Assembly (NCBI GenBank): GCA_964392325.1
Contig: CAYMPJ010000004.1
Location: 108,325-172,324 of the forward strand
Length of the DNA: 64,000 bases
Origin: CALLPQ01 sp964392325
GTDB taxonomy: Bacteria > Pseudomonadota > Alphaproteobacteria > Caulobacterales > Parvularculaceae
Reading direction: 5' to 3'
Numbering within the stretch: the stretch's first letter is position 1; every line of letters begins with the position of its first letter. This document shows positions 1 to 9,351 of this stretch, piece by piece. Made by a program: the position numbers and the translations under genes. The notes beneath the pieces were generated by a model that was not told where the DNA came from, made no database searches, and worked only from the letters and a program-made list of their open reading frames with translations.

Positions 1-156
1 TATGAGCTGGCTAAACCCACCATATAGTTTTGGCAGAATTATGCCGATCCTTTAAAAACAAAATATCAGTAAGGATAGAATGCCAGAGCAATAGATGGCT
101 GGTAGATAAGGGCGTTGTGGTGTAACTCTACTCTTTTAACAGATTAAATTGCCTCT

Positions 157-1176
157 ATGTCGTCTCCAAAACTATCCGTTCTTATCGTCAATTTTAATGC
201 GGGTGAACGCCTCTTCAAATGTCTTGAATGTCTGGAGGCGCAGACATTTCGTGATTTCGATATCTGGATTTTTGATAATGCTTCTACAGATCAATCTATT
301 GAAATGGCGAAGAATAAAACTGGTCTGAAGCTACATATTATTCACTCGGAAGAAAATATCGGTTTTGCCGCAGGCAATAACCGCCTTAGCCAGCAAGCTG
401 GCGGCGAATGGCTCGCGCTTCTTAATCCCGATGCTTATGCAGAACCGGAATGGCTCGCAAGTCTGATTGAGGCAAGCCATAAATATCCTTGGGCCGATGC
501 CTTCGGGTCAACGCAAATCAATGCGCTGGATCATAATAAATTAGACGGTGTCGGCGATGTTTATCATGCAACGGGCATTACCTATCGCGGTGGGTTCGGG
601 CACCCGGTAGAAAATATTCCTGCTGATGGCGAATGCTTTTCCCCGTGCGCCGCTGCTGCGCTTTATCGCCGGAAAGTTTTTCAAGAGCTGGGCGGTTTTG
701 ATGAGCGGTTTTTTTGTTATGGCGAGGATGTGGATCTGGGGTTTCGGTTGCGTTTGGCGGGTGGGCGCTGTGTGCAGGTTCGCCGTGCGGTTGTCTATCA
801 TGAAGGGTCGGGCGTATCTGGCCGCCACAGTGAGTTTACCATCTATCATGGTCACCGAAACCGTATATGGAGTTGGTTTTTAAATATGCCAATTGCCTTA
901 TCCGTTTTATTATTTCCTCTCAACTTACTGACAAATTTTCTGTTTCTATTGCGCGCTATCATAACGGGGTCGGGAAAACCTTATTGGCGGGCATTGTGTG
1001 ATGGATATAAAGAAATGGGGGCGATGATCAAATCGGGTAAAGAGCGTCGAAAAAATAGACGCATAAAGATTGTTGAACTGGTTCATTTGCTTACATGGTC
1101 ACCGGTGAAAGTATTGCGCCGTGCAGGTGATTTAAAGCCGCTTGAAACCCCCGCTAAGTCACAGCAAAGCGATTAA
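157..1176 (+). CDS. Family 2 glycosyltransferase
   Basis: Transfers a sugar from an activated donor during synthesis of a surface glycan (LPS O-antigen or exopolysaccharide); the sugar cannot be told from sequence. The GT-A fold starts at residue 5 (LSVLIVNFNAG), the acceptor-loop aspartates follow (FDNASTD, about 39-45), the DXD-like motif is NPDA at 90-93, and GEDVDLGFR at 189-197 is the usual catalytic-base region of rhamnosyl/mannosyl-type GT2 enzymes. A hydrophobic segment near residues 243-270 and a basic tail (about 285-300) suggest anchoring to the inner face of the cytoplasmic membrane. The ribosome-binding site is weak, so the start is taken from homology to the GT2 N terminus. It ends 29 bases before the convergent flippase gene. 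Confidence 0.92.
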   Translation: MSSPKLSVLIVNFNAGERLFKCLECLEAQTFRDFDIWIFDNASTDQSIEMAKNKTGLKLHIIHSEENIGFAAGNNRLSQQAGGEWLALLNPDAYAEPEWLASLIEASHKYPWADAFGSTQINALDHNKLDGVGDVYHATGITYRGGFGHPVENIPADGECFSPCAAAALYRRKVFQELGGFDERFFCYGEDVDLGFRLRLAGGRCVQVRRAVVYHEGSGVSGRHSEFTIYHGHRNRIWSWFLNMPIALSVLLFPLNLLTNFLFLLRAIITGSGKPYWRALCDGYKEMGAMIKSGKERRKNRRIKIVELVHLLTWSPVKVLRRAGDLKPLETPAKSQQSD

Positions 1177-1205
1177 GATTTTTCTTTAAAGCCTATTGGA
1201 TATTT

Positions 1206-2615
1206 TTAAACGGGGTTGGAAAATTTTTTCAAAAACGGTACCGAAGAAAATACCATTTGCTCAACGCCCTCTGGCTTACCCGCTAAATGCCATAGGGATA
1301 TATGGAATGTTGTGTAAACGCTCGCGCTGATTAAAATATCAAGAGCGATACGCACCATAATAGGGAATGTTTCCAAAACCGGAAAAAGAGGACGCACAAC
1401 CATAAAATACAAAACAATGCCGGTTAATGATGCAATGCTTCTGCGGGCCCGCCATAAGGGGCGTAAGGGGTTTTCTTTACTCAAATAACCAAAGACCAGT
1501 GCAAATAAGGTTGCGTTCACTAGCAACATGCTTCCTCCGGCTATGATCGCTCCTTTCAAGCCATATATAAGGGAGGCTCCAACAAAAATAGGCGTTCTGA
1601 AAAAGAAGAAAAATAATTCGCGAAAGAATAATAATTTTGCTGCCCCTTTAGCAATCGCATAGGAATGGACGCCGCTATAAACACACGTAATCGCGGCAAA
1701 GGGCGTGACCCATTGAATAAGCCCGGGAACATAGGCCCAATTATCCCCAAGGACCAGTTGAACAAAATCGTCGGCGATAAAAGCCAAACCAATGCAGGCG
1801 GGCATCACGATTGATGCGACGCATTCTGCGACCCGTAATAATGTCTCACGCATTTTAGTTGGCTCTTCTTTGAGCGCGGATAGCCCCGGAAAGAGCGCGC
1901 GGGCTATGGGCGCGGCGAGTTCTGAGCTGGGAAGATCGGCCAATTGATAGCCTATAAAATAATTCCCGGTTTCATCAGCAGGCAGGACCTTACCCAAAAT
2001 CAGCACATCAAGTTTATTATTAAAAGCTGCTAGTATGCTAAGGCCCGTAAGCCAGCCAGTAAATTTGAAAAGCCCGTCAACCGCTTTTAAACCAATTTTA
2101 GGAAGATAGGGGCGCAGAGCATATGAGATTAAAAGTTTTGCCAGTGCCCCCGCTGCGATTCCAAAAATAATGGCCCAGTAATTTTGATATAAAATAGCTA
2201 TACTGACAGAGACGATAACACTAAATATTTTATCGGAAATATTGACCAGAAATTCTTTTGAAAAATCGAGTTTGCGCTGAAACTCATAAAATTTAGGATT
2301 GATCAATGCCTGTACAAGGGCGATTGCCCCCATGGCAACAAAAATTGTCAGCAATCGTGGATCGTCGTAAATTCTAGCGGCTAATGGCGCGCTAATTGTC
2401 AGGATTACAAATATAATCACACCCCGGATCAAGGAGAGCGTGAAAAGCGCATCATAATCTTTATCTTCAGCTTCTTTATAATGGACAACAGTATAGGAAA
2501 CGCCAATATCTGAAACGTTTTGCAATAACTGTGTTATGATGACAGCGATTGCAATCAGGCCAAAATCATCAGGCACAAGAAGACGCGCCAGGATCAGTGT
2601 ATTAACCAGACCCAT
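1206..2615 (-). CDS. Wzx/MATE-like lipopolysaccharide flippase, 5' end apparently frameshifted
   Basis: Membrane protein of the polysaccharide-transport (Wzx/RfbX) family, expected to flip lipid-linked oligosaccharide to the periplasmic face. About 12 hydrophobic segments are visible, and the family signature ILARLLVPDDFG lies at the N terminus. From the first in-frame ATG (2615) the first membrane helix is cut in half. The frame stays open upstream and encodes the missing part of that helix (ending ..GAAWIAAGGLIVRL) as far as a TAA near 2717, with no ATG, GTG or TTG. An ATG at 2755, 9 bases after the stop of the upstream acetyltransferase, is in another phase and joins this frame if the five-A run (T run 2712-2716 on the + strand) has one more A. 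Either a real indel, a base-calling error, or a rare start codon. Confidence 0.85.
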   Translation of the reverse strand: MGLVNTLILARLLVPDDFGLIAIAVIITQLLQNVSDIGVSYTVVHYKEAEDKDYDALFTLSLIRGVIIFVILTISAPLAARIYDDPRLLTIFVAMGAIALVQALINPKFYEFQRKLDFSKEFLVNISDKIFSVIVSVSIAILYQNYWAIIFGIAAGALAKLLISYALRPYLPKIGLKAVDGLFKFTGWLTGLSILAAFNNKLDVLILGKVLPADETGNYFIGYQLADLPSSELAAPIARALFPGLSALKEEPTKMRETLLRVAECVASIVMPACIGLAFIADDFVQLVLGDNWAYVPGLIQWVTPFAAITCVYSGVHSYAIAKGAAKLLFFRELFFFFFRTPIFVGASLIYGLKGAIIAGGSMLLVNATLFALVFGYLSKENPLRPLWRARRSIASLTGIVLYFMVVRPLFPVLETFPIMVRIALDILISASVYTTFHISLWHLAGKPEGVEQMVFSSVPFLKKFSNPV

Positions 2616-2764
2616 CAGACGTACAATAAGTCCCCCGGCAGCAATCCAAGCTGCACCAAGGGCTATCTTGCCTCGTATATTATTTTCTGGGTTGGTGATA
2701 ATTGATACTTGTTTTTAAGGGCGCGGCGGCCATGTACTGGGTTTACGGGGTTCATTGAGGGATA

Positions 2765-3283
2765 TTATTTCAGCACGTAATAAAACTGTTTTGATGCATC
2801 ATCAAACTTATATTTCTCGAACAGAATTTCAGATCCGGTATTTCCTCTCCAGACTTGAGCGGAGACGAGTCCTTTGCCAAGACCATCAAGGGTTTCAATT
2901 AGGTGGGACAAAAGGCTGGAGGCAATGCCTTTTTTGCGGCTATTCTCATCGACCGCAATATCTTCAATGTGACACATCCACTGATTTTGCCCGAAGAATA
3001 TATCTGATGATATATGAAGCTGATAGAGGAGGTAGCCCTTTAGCTCATTTTCCTCGAACCAGGCGAGAGCAAAACGCCGGCGTTTGCGAAACGGATTTCT
3101 GGGTTTTAAAAAGCTGGCGAGATAGTTTTTGATTTCGGGTTCACTATCAGGGGTGCAAAAAATTTCTGGAAATAAATGATGGTGATAGCCCTGACCGCTT
3201 TTGAAAATCGCAAGCATGTTGCCTAGATCATTTGCACTAGGCTCAGAAATCCCATTGCCTGAAAATTCCGATACTGACTTCAT
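2765..3283 (-). CDS. GNAT-family N-acetyltransferase
   Basis: Small acyl-CoA-dependent acetyltransferase; substrate unknown. The GNAT core is in the second half: beta-strand IEDIAVDENSRKKGIASSLL around residues 105-125 carries the acetyl-CoA pyrophosphate loop (R/Q-x-x-G-x-A type: RKKGIA), followed by a helix and the terminal motif AQVWRGNTGSEILFEKYKF typical of the family. The first 60 residues are polar and unassigned. It lies between a FemAB/CelD-like acyltransferase and the flippase on the same strand (28 bases to the former's stop), so it may modify a sugar amine or amino acid of the same glycan. Start at ATG 3283. Confidence 0.85.
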   Translation of the reverse strand: MKSVSEFSGNGISEPSANDLGNMLAIFKSGQGYHHHLFPEIFCTPDSEPEIKNYLASFLKPRNPFRKRRRFALAWFEENELKGYLLYQLHISSDIFFGQNQWMCHIEDIAVDENSRKKGIASSLLSHLIETLDGLGKGLVSAQVWRGNTGSEILFEKYKFDDASKQFYYVLK

Positions 3284-3311
3284 AAAGGCGTCCTTTAAGT
3301 GATGCTATGGA

Positions 3312-4418
3312 TTATTTAATCAGTGTATTAAATCGGGACATAATATTAAATAGTATTTTGTGGTGGATCTGTTTTTTTGCAATGCCCAGCGAGACGATTT
3401 TCTTTCGATCAGGCCACAAATCGTTTAACATAGTATTATCGAAGTGCGTGCAGGAGTCGACGATATTCTCCTCGCCGTTTGACACATAATAATCCAGTGT
3501 TTCCAGCTCCAGTAAAACACCGGGCGCATATTTTCGATATTCAAAATCATGACCGCATTTAAGACAATAGGAAAACGGCCCACTTAAAATATCGAGTGTG
3601 TAGGCAATTGCTTTTCCATCAAGGCACAGACGAAAAAAATTAACACAATTATTTTTTTGAGCGTCGCCCAGCATCTCCCGGTAAAATTCAATATCGGCCG
3701 GATTTTCCTGAATGGATGTGCCCAGTTCATTTTTCCAGCCACAATTTTCAACCCGCAAAAAATCGTCAAACCAGATTTGGATATCATCGTCTTTTGATAA
3801 GGTTTCTATTGAAACGCTACCCAGTTTTTCCAGATTTTTACGCCGACGCTTGATACTTTTAAGACGGCTTTTGCTGATATGGCTATGGTTAATTTGCGCC
3901 GGTCCTTGCGGTGTAAGTATGGCGGCGCGTTCATTGCGTTCCAGAAAAGCAAAGGCGCGTTTTTCTGCGGTAAATCTCTCTTCAAGCGCCGACACAATTT
4001 CTTCTTCGCCGTTGAGTTGGAGAAGTTGGCAAAAGCTTCTGCTTTGCGGGGCGGCATCGATCCATAGTCCTAAACCAGCGGCAAAGCTTTGGGCATATCC
4101 ATCACGGATAAGCGGCGTTCCGGTAAATTGATGGGGGTGCAGCGCGGTGCGATAAAAGCCGATCGGTAATTTAGCGTAACCAAAACTGTCTTCATAGGTA
4201 AGCAAGCCTATCAGCAAATCATCATAATAGATTGATAATAGTGTCGGTTGTTTGTTTTTGTATAGTCCAAGGGAGGCTTGAATAAACCACGGAAAAAAAT
4301 AAACATTCTTTTCTACCGCGCCAGCGGCAAGATCATACCACTGATCATCAAGATCAGCGATTGCCTGCGCCGTTAACGGCACGGTTTTATAATTTACGTG
4401 ACCTTCTAACTGTGTCAT
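3312..4418 (-). CDS. CelD/BcsL-like GNAT acyltransferase (Acetyltransf_6 type)
   Basis: Cytoplasmic protein of the FemAB/CelD-like GNAT group, found in polysaccharide and peptidoglycan-modification loci; likely transfers an acyl or aminoacyl group to a glycan or carrier. Sequence features: an N-terminal half with the SLGLYKN/LLIGLLTYED pattern, a strongly basic stretch SRLKSIKRRRKNLEKLG near 185-200, and a C-terminal GNAT domain containing FRLCLDGKAIAYTLDI and the SYCLKCGHDFEYRKYAPG block near 285-305, which is the conserved acceptor/cofactor region of this family. It heads a leftward run with the GNAT and flippase genes. A 182-base gap separates it from the divergent gene at 4601. Substrate is not inferable. 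Confidence 0.8.
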   Translation of the reverse strand: MTQLEGHVNYKTVPLTAQAIADLDDQWYDLAAGAVEKNVYFFPWFIQASLGLYKNKQPTLLSIYYDDLLIGLLTYEDSFGYAKLPIGFYRTALHPHQFTGTPLIRDGYAQSFAAGLGLWIDAAPQSRSFCQLLQLNGEEEIVSALEERFTAEKRAFAFLERNERAAILTPQGPAQINHSHISKSRLKSIKRRRKNLEKLGSVSIETLSKDDDIQIWFDDFLRVENCGWKNELGTSIQENPADIEFYREMLGDAQKNNCVNFFRLCLDGKAIAYTLDILSGPFSYCLKCGHDFEYRKYAPGVLLELETLDYYVSNGEENIVDSCTHFDNTMLNDLWPDRKKIVSLGIAKKQIHHKILFNIMSRFNTLIK

Positions 4419-4600
4419 AAAGTATTAATTATTCTGCCCAAAAATGTGTGCCTTAAACTGAGCATATAAAATGCACATAGGATTTATAGTCCAGTTAAAA
4501 TACACAGTACAATACATTAGATGGTTTAGAAAATTTTACGCCTTTTGGGGTTAAGGTTTTATGTATACCCTGATTTGCAAATGAGAGTGTTGTCGAGAAA

Positions 4601-5713
4601 ATGAATTCGCTAGGTTCCGAAGGCAAAACTCCGCAAAAAGCACAAAATACAGTGCCCCGTAAAGCGACGAGTAAGGAGGCGGGTAAGGCTTTTGGTAAAA
4701 AAATTGCCAGACGCTTTATAACCTCGCCCTGGAATTCCGATATTATGGAATTCAGATTTGGGATATGGCGCGGAATATCACCGCTTTATTCAGAAAGCGG
4801 GCGACAGCTTGGGGAAGAAAATACGCGCCCTTTTTTATATAATGACCATATCCCGGCGCAAACCTTAGCCTGTAAATATGAAGGTTCGCGCTTTGGCCAC
4901 GACATAAATATTTCTGCTCTTCGGATCGCTATGGCGCATTTTGATGAAGCGCTGGATGTTACCGCCGCGGTTACGGCCTATCATGGGCAAAAAAGAGCAC
5001 ACAGCCAAAACGCGAACCCATTTGGCATTTGGGATCTCTATATTATTTCTCGCGCGAGTATTGCATTGATTGCCTATAAGGTCAGGCTGGGTGAAAACAG
5101 GAATAGCAATCCGCATGTTTCGGATGTTTTGGCCAGCCAATATCAGTTCATCTCGGGTGTCTTTATGATTTGTCGTCATATGATGAATAATAATAGACCT
5201 GAAATTTTGCAAAATACGCCCATATCAGCCGAAGATTTATATGCTTACGCTGATGAAAACGAGATTTTTACATCTTTTAACGGGATGGTCTGTGCGGGCA
5301 GCACGGCAAAAATTATGCAGTTTTTAAATTTCTGTGTTGATCATTTGGCAAGTCAAAATAGTGATGATCAACAGGATGTAACACAGTCATTGAGCAATAT
5401 CGTTGATGATCCTGCCAAGTGGTATCGTTATGCCTTGCTGACAATAGAGCTGGATTGTTTTTTAGAAATGACCCATTTGCGCTTAAAGAAAACGACGAAC
5501 ACAGGGCTTTCGCAAATTGATAAAAGCATTTTTGGAATTTATCAAAATGTTGCAAATTATTGCTCAGAAATTCTGGGATTACCGTTAAGCGATGTTGCGC
5601 AGCCCTATGAGGAAGGCGCGCTTGATCGTCAAAATGAGATTCTAAAATTACTGGGTCGTCCCCCGATTGCGAAAATTTCCCGGAAATTCCTAGACGAACG
5701 TCTCGATTATTGA
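4601..5713 (+). CDS. Unrecognised 370-residue protein in the glycan block
   Basis: I do not recognise this protein. It is soluble-looking, with no signal peptide or membrane segment. The first 35 residues are rich in Lys, Ala and Thr and likely disordered. After that comes a mixed region (FGIWRGISPLYSESGRQLGE, about 52-71) and a long mostly helical body with repeated His/Tyr/Asn-rich helices (FMICRHMMNNN near 187-197). No metal-binding or nucleotide-binding motif stands out. It is divergent from the CelD-like gene, suggesting a shared 182-base promoter region. The last codons hold a 12-base duplication (5693-5704 and 5712-5723). ATG start is the first in frame; no strong Shine-Dalgarno. Confidence 0.7.
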   Translation: MNSLGSEGKTPQKAQNTVPRKATSKEAGKAFGKKIARRFITSPWNSDIMEFRFGIWRGISPLYSESGRQLGEENTRPFLYNDHIPAQTLACKYEGSRFGHDINISALRIAMAHFDEALDVTAAVTAYHGQKRAHSQNANPFGIWDLYIISRASIALIAYKVRLGENRNSNPHVSDVLASQYQFISGVFMICRHMMNNNRPEILQNTPISAEDLYAYADENEIFTSFNGMVCAGSTAKIMQFLNFCVDHLASQNSDDQQDVTQSLSNIVDDPAKWYRYALLTIELDCFLEMTHLRLKKTTNTGLSQIDKSIFGIYQNVANYCSEILGLPLSDVAQPYEEGALDRQNEILKLLGRPPIAKISRKFLDERLDY

Positions 5714-5723
5714 CGAACGTCTC
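5693..5723 (+). repeat. Duplicated 12-mer at the end of the 370-residue gene
   Basis: GACGAACGTCTC occurs at 5693-5704 and again at 5712-5723, across the stop codon. Each copy contains the short palindrome GACG-AA-CGTC. No T-run follows, so it is not a clear terminator; probably a small duplication. Confidence 0.6.
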
Positions 5724-5906
5724 CACCATCAATGCCCCATCAGGAAAAATACTTTAGAAAATCAATATTGAAATCACTATGCGTGCATTTTTCATTGGCA
5801 AGGATCGATTAAATTTGCGACTATTTGATTTTGGATTTAAATCCCGGCTGAATACAATCGCTCAACCCGGTTCAAGCTTTATCTTCACACGTTTAGGTCA
5901 ACACTC

Positions 5907-7256
5907 ATGATGATATCCCGTAATTTATTCGGTTTGAGATATTTACGCTCTTCTCTTTTTCCGGTTCTATTTGCCACTCTTTTTATTGCGTCTTGCGGGG
6001 AGCAAAAAAGCACCATCGCTTTAAAAGGGCAGACTTCCCCCTATCTTCTCCTATTTGCGGGAGATCATGACACAAAAGACTCAGACTTTATTGCGGTTCT
6101 CGATGTTGATCCAAAAAGCGACGCTATAAGTGCGCCCCTGACGTCGATTGAAACAGGTCAGCAAAATTCCATGCCCCATCATATGGAATATGTGGCCCCG
6201 CCCGCTGGTGAGCCCATATTTATGAACGGCCACCGTCATGAAGCCAGCATGATTGTTGATGTGGCGGATTTGCCCAATATTACTATCCGTAAATCCTTCA
6301 CGCCGCCAAGCCCGTTTCGCTTTCCTCATGATTATACCCGCACACCAGGGGGGACGCGTCTTGTCGGGTTTTTGCGCAGCGACGGGGCGAGCCCTGATGC
6401 GGATGAAAAAACCTCGCCGGGCTATCACGGGGGTATCGCAGAATATAATCAAGATGGCGAGGTGATACGATCAGTGTCAGCGGCGGTTCCCGGCGCCCAA
6501 AAGGCGGTGCGCCCATATGCATTTGCGCTTCTTCCAGAGATTGACCGGTTTGTCGTAACAAGTGCGCCGATGATGGAAACTTCGTGGGCGGATGTTATTC
6601 AGGTTTATAGATATTCCGATTTTGAATTGCTGCACACAATCGAATTGCCGGTCGGAGTATTGGCAAATGGAGAAGAAGTACCAGGTTCGCAGGCTGCCGG
6701 TTTTGGGCCGCGGATTTTAGGGGATGGGACAGTTTTTCTAAATTCTTATGGGTGCGCGTTTTATCATCTATCTCAAATCGATAGTGACGCGCCAAGCTTA
6801 AAGCTTGTTCATACGATTGCGACCGCTCCCACAAATAATCCGGGAAAAATCAGAGGCGCTTGCGGCATACCCTTTCGCGTCGGGCATTATTGGGTTCAGC
6901 CTGTGGGCCATAAAAACAGTGTTGTTGTTTTGGATATTAAAGACCCCCTAAACCCACGTGAAGTTTTTCATCTCTCAACGCCAAAAGACTTTAAGCCCCA
7001 CTGGTTAGCGAAAGACCCGCGCGCCAATAGATTGATTTTAGGTGCTGAACTTGGCGGCGAACAGGGGTTTTATGTTTTGCGGATTGACGAAAAAACAGGC
7101 GCTCTTGATTTTGATGATCATTTTCAGGCGCGAAGGAAAAAGGGTTTATTCAAATCCAAAAGCATGGGCTATATTTCTCTTGAGCGAGATGAATGGCCTC
7201 ATGGCAAGACGGGCCACGCCTGGGGCCATGCTGCTTTGTTTTTAAATCATCAATAG
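5907..7256 (+). CDS. Predicted beta-propeller lipoprotein
   Basis: Exported lipoprotein: residues 1-30 form a signal sequence ending in the lipobox FIASC, so Cys is lipidated and the protein is tethered to the envelope. The 420-residue body has repeated strand patterns and blade-like ends (VLDVDPKS, MIVDVADLP, VVLDIKDPLNPREV, VLRIDEKTG), as in YncE/SBP56-type seven-bladed propellers. His-rich spots (PHHMEYV, NGHRHEA, PHDYTR) could bind metal, as in selenium-binding/methanethiol-oxidase proteins, but the SBP56 signature is not clear enough to name it. Two ATGs (5907, 5910) are equivalent. It converges on the serine-hydrolase gene with only 5 bases between stops. Confidence 0.7.
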   Translation: MMISRNLFGLRYLRSSLFPVLFATLFIASCGEQKSTIALKGQTSPYLLLFAGDHDTKDSDFIAVLDVDPKSDAISAPLTSIETGQQNSMPHHMEYVAPPAGEPIFMNGHRHEASMIVDVADLPNITIRKSFTPPSPFRFPHDYTRTPGGTRLVGFLRSDGASPDADEKTSPGYHGGIAEYNQDGEVIRSVSAAVPGAQKAVRPYAFALLPEIDRFVVTSAPMMETSWADVIQVYRYSDFELLHTIELPVGVLANGEEVPGSQAAGFGPRILGDGTVFLNSYGCAFYHLSQIDSDAPSLKLVHTIATAPTNNPGKIRGACGIPFRVGHYWVQPVGHKNSVVVLDIKDPLNPREVFHLSTPKDFKPHWLAKDPRANRLILGAELGGEQGFYVLRIDEKTGALDFDDHFQARRKKGLFKSKSMGYISLERDEWPHGKTGHAWGHAALFLNHQ

Positions 7257-7261
7257 GATTA

Positions 7262-8590
7262 TTACCGATTAATATTTTTAGTGATGGCGTTGTGAACGCC
7301 TTCGCCAAGAGTTGCAGCGGCGTTAGAGGGTCGATCAAACGGGCCGGGCTCGCGCTGTGCCATGACCATCCAGGCAAGATTATTATCGAGATCAACCGTA
7401 AAGCTTGTGTCATAATAGCCGCCCCAGCCAAATTGACCCGCTGGAATGGAAACCCATCCGGCCAAGCCAAAACCGCGTTGTTGGGATGCCCAATCTTTTG
7501 GGGAGGCATTGGCCGTCACATGGTTTGACATCATAAGATCAATAGAGTCTTTTGAGATTATGCGCTTGCCCGCCAGCGCGCCCCGATTGATCAGCATTTG
7601 CATGAATTTAAAATAATCCCCGGCGGTAGAAACAAGTCCGCCGCCGCCGGAATACCATCCGGCACCATTTTTATTGGGGTTTTTGATAAGATCACCGCCA
7701 TCAAACGGAATAATCTCGCCTAGCTCGTTATGGGCGTAAACGGTTGCAATATTTTCAAGATCGGTTTCGTCAAATAGGAAAAATGTATCCTTCATGCCCA
7801 AAGGATCAAATATTCGTGTTTGCATAAACGCTTCGAGATTTTGACCCGAAAGCACCTCGACAATGCGACCCAAAACATCCGTAGCATAACTATATTGCCA
7901 TCTCGTTCCCGGGTTTGTGTAGAGGGGGAGGGTTGCAAGATGATTGATGCGGGCTTCTAAATCCCCTTCGATAAAATAGAGATGATTGTCCAGATAGAAT
8001 TTGCCAAGATCCGTTTGAAAATCAAAAAGATATCCAAGGCCAGCTGTATGAGTGAGGAGCTGGCGTATGGTTATGGGGCTTTGTAGTTTGGTTGTCGGGA
8101 TTTGCCCGTTTTTATCGAAACTAAGGGAGGTTGCAACACGCATTTTTGCGAGCGCAGGAATATAGTCTGCTGCCGGATCATCAAGACCCAGTTTTCCTTC
8201 TTCCATCAACATTAAAATTGCAAGACTGGTGATCGGCTTGGTCATGCTGGCGATGCGAAATCTTGTATCGATGCTCATTGGCAGGGCGCTCTCCCGGTCC
8301 GCCATACCCAATGCACTTTGATGAATAATCTCTCCATCTTTTGCCACCAGCGTGACAAAGCCAGCGCGAATTTTTGCATCCACTTCATCTTGCAAGTACT
8401 TATCAATTTGCGCAAAAGATTTGTCTAAAGAAGACTGATCTGTAATGAGAGGGTTTTGCCGCGAGGTTATTTCTGTTTGAGGGGCGCTCACCGATGCGGG
8501 ACTCTGGATTTCACCGCTATCGCTACAGGCTCCTATTAGGGAAAGCGCAGCTATTAAGAACGTAGCTTTGAGAGAATGAAAAAATTTCAT
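7262..8590 (-). CDS. Beta-lactamase-fold serine hydrolase, lipoprotein
   Basis: Class C beta-lactamase/esterase-family hydrolase (Pfam Beta-lactamase type, EstB/LACTB-like). A signal peptide ends in the lipobox LIGAC at about residue 22, so it is envelope-anchored. The catalytic S-x-x-K is SMTK in RIASMTKPITSLA (near residue 115), the tyrosine motif is YSYATD (near 220), and the third box is represented by the glycine-rich WYSGGGGL region plus WGGYYDTSF near the C terminus. Length of 442 fits the family. Real beta-lactam resistance should not be assumed; most such proteins are esterases, peptidases or unknown. Start at ATG 8590 gives a complete signal peptide. Confidence 0.85.
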   Translation of the reverse strand: MKFFHSLKATFLIAALSLIGACSDSGEIQSPASVSAPQTEITSRQNPLITDQSSLDKSFAQIDKYLQDEVDAKIRAGFVTLVAKDGEIIHQSALGMADRESALPMSIDTRFRIASMTKPITSLAILMLMEEGKLGLDDPAADYIPALAKMRVATSLSFDKNGQIPTTKLQSPITIRQLLTHTAGLGYLFDFQTDLGKFYLDNHLYFIEGDLEARINHLATLPLYTNPGTRWQYSYATDVLGRIVEVLSGQNLEAFMQTRIFDPLGMKDTFFLFDETDLENIATVYAHNELGEIIPFDGGDLIKNPNKNGAGWYSGGGGLVSTAGDYFKFMQMLINRGALAGKRIISKDSIDLMMSNHVTANASPKDWASQQRGFGLAGWVSIPAGQFGWGGYYDTSFTVDLDNNLAWMVMAQREPGPFDRPSNAAATLGEGVHNAITKNINR

Positions 8591-8766
8591 CGGCGCTGCC
8601 TTTTTATTATCGGGAAAATTTTATTGCGGGTCGCATTTCAAGACTTAAACTTAAATCTATGCCTTAAACATCCCCCTATTGAGGGAGGAAATCGACTTTA
8701 TGGTCTGCTTAAAAAAACGACTATAGTTTAGGCAAGGGCGGAATGCATGAAGATTATACAGTCACT

Positions 8767-9336
8767 CTATTCATTGATGTGATAGATAAAAAAACTAATG
8801 CGCGTATCCCCATAGGTGCGATGATCCCGGATTTTAAAATTGGGTAGGTCTATGGCGTCTTCGTCTTTGGCCTGTTCAACAATAATCATCGCTTCCTCTT
8901 CCAGCCAACCGCCCTGGACAAGGCTTTGCATGGCGCGCGGGGCAAAGTCTTTGCGGTAGGGCGGGTCAAGAAAAGCCAGATTAAATGGCCCGCCAGCATT
9001 GGCAGGGAGCTTGCCCAAAGCGAGCGCCGATCGTCGCAGAATGCGCATTACGCCAAAAAGGCCAAGGGCTTCAATATTATTGCGGATCGCGCCTCTGGCG
9101 CTGGCATCCTGTTCGATAAATAAGCAAGAGGCCGCGCCCCGCGATATGGCCTCAAACCCCAATGCGCCGGACCCGGCAAAACAGTCAATGACCTTTGCCC
9201 CCTCCAAGCTCAGGGATTTATCATGGGCAAGTATGTTGAATAGCGACTCCCGGGTGCGATCAGTGGTTGGACGTGAAACATCGCCCTTAGCTGCATTGAT
9301 GCGCCGCCCTTTAAATTGTCCGCCCGTAATTCTCAT
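8767..9336 (-). CDS. rsmD: 16S rRNA (guanine(966)-N2)-methyltransferase RsmD
   Basis: Methylates N2 of G966 of 16S rRNA in the 30S subunit using SAM. Family N terminus is exact (MRITGGQFKGRRI, then RPTTDRTRESLFNIL), the SAM-binding motif I is VIDCFAGSGALGFEA (about 49-63), and the catalytic motif is DPPY (near residue 126). Length 189 is normal. It is followed on the same strand, 15 bases upstream in its own direction, by the Rrf2 gene; pairing with rluB-type genes is common in alphaproteobacteria, and a pseudouridine synthase is 3 kb away here. Confidence 0.95.
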   Translation of the reverse strand: MRITGGQFKGRRINAAKGDVSRPTTDRTRESLFNILAHDKSLSLEGAKVIDCFAGSGALGFEAISRGAASCLFIEQDASARGAIRNNIEALGLFGVMRILRRSALALGKLPANAGGPFNLAFLDPPYRKDFAPRAMQSLVQGGWLEEEAMIIVEQAKDEDAIDLPNFKIRDHRTYGDTRISFFIYHINE

Positions 9337-9351
9337 TTGATTGTCTCTTAT

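Noticed and set aside
541..855. Antisense frames inside the GT2 gene
   Set aside because: They mirror the coding phase of the glycosyltransferase, with no ribosome-binding site and no recognisable domain.
7262..8590. Antibiotic-resistance beta-lactamase
   Set aside because: The SxxK fold is shared by many esterases and peptidases; the lipoprotein form and lack of a typical KTG make resistance an unsupported claim.
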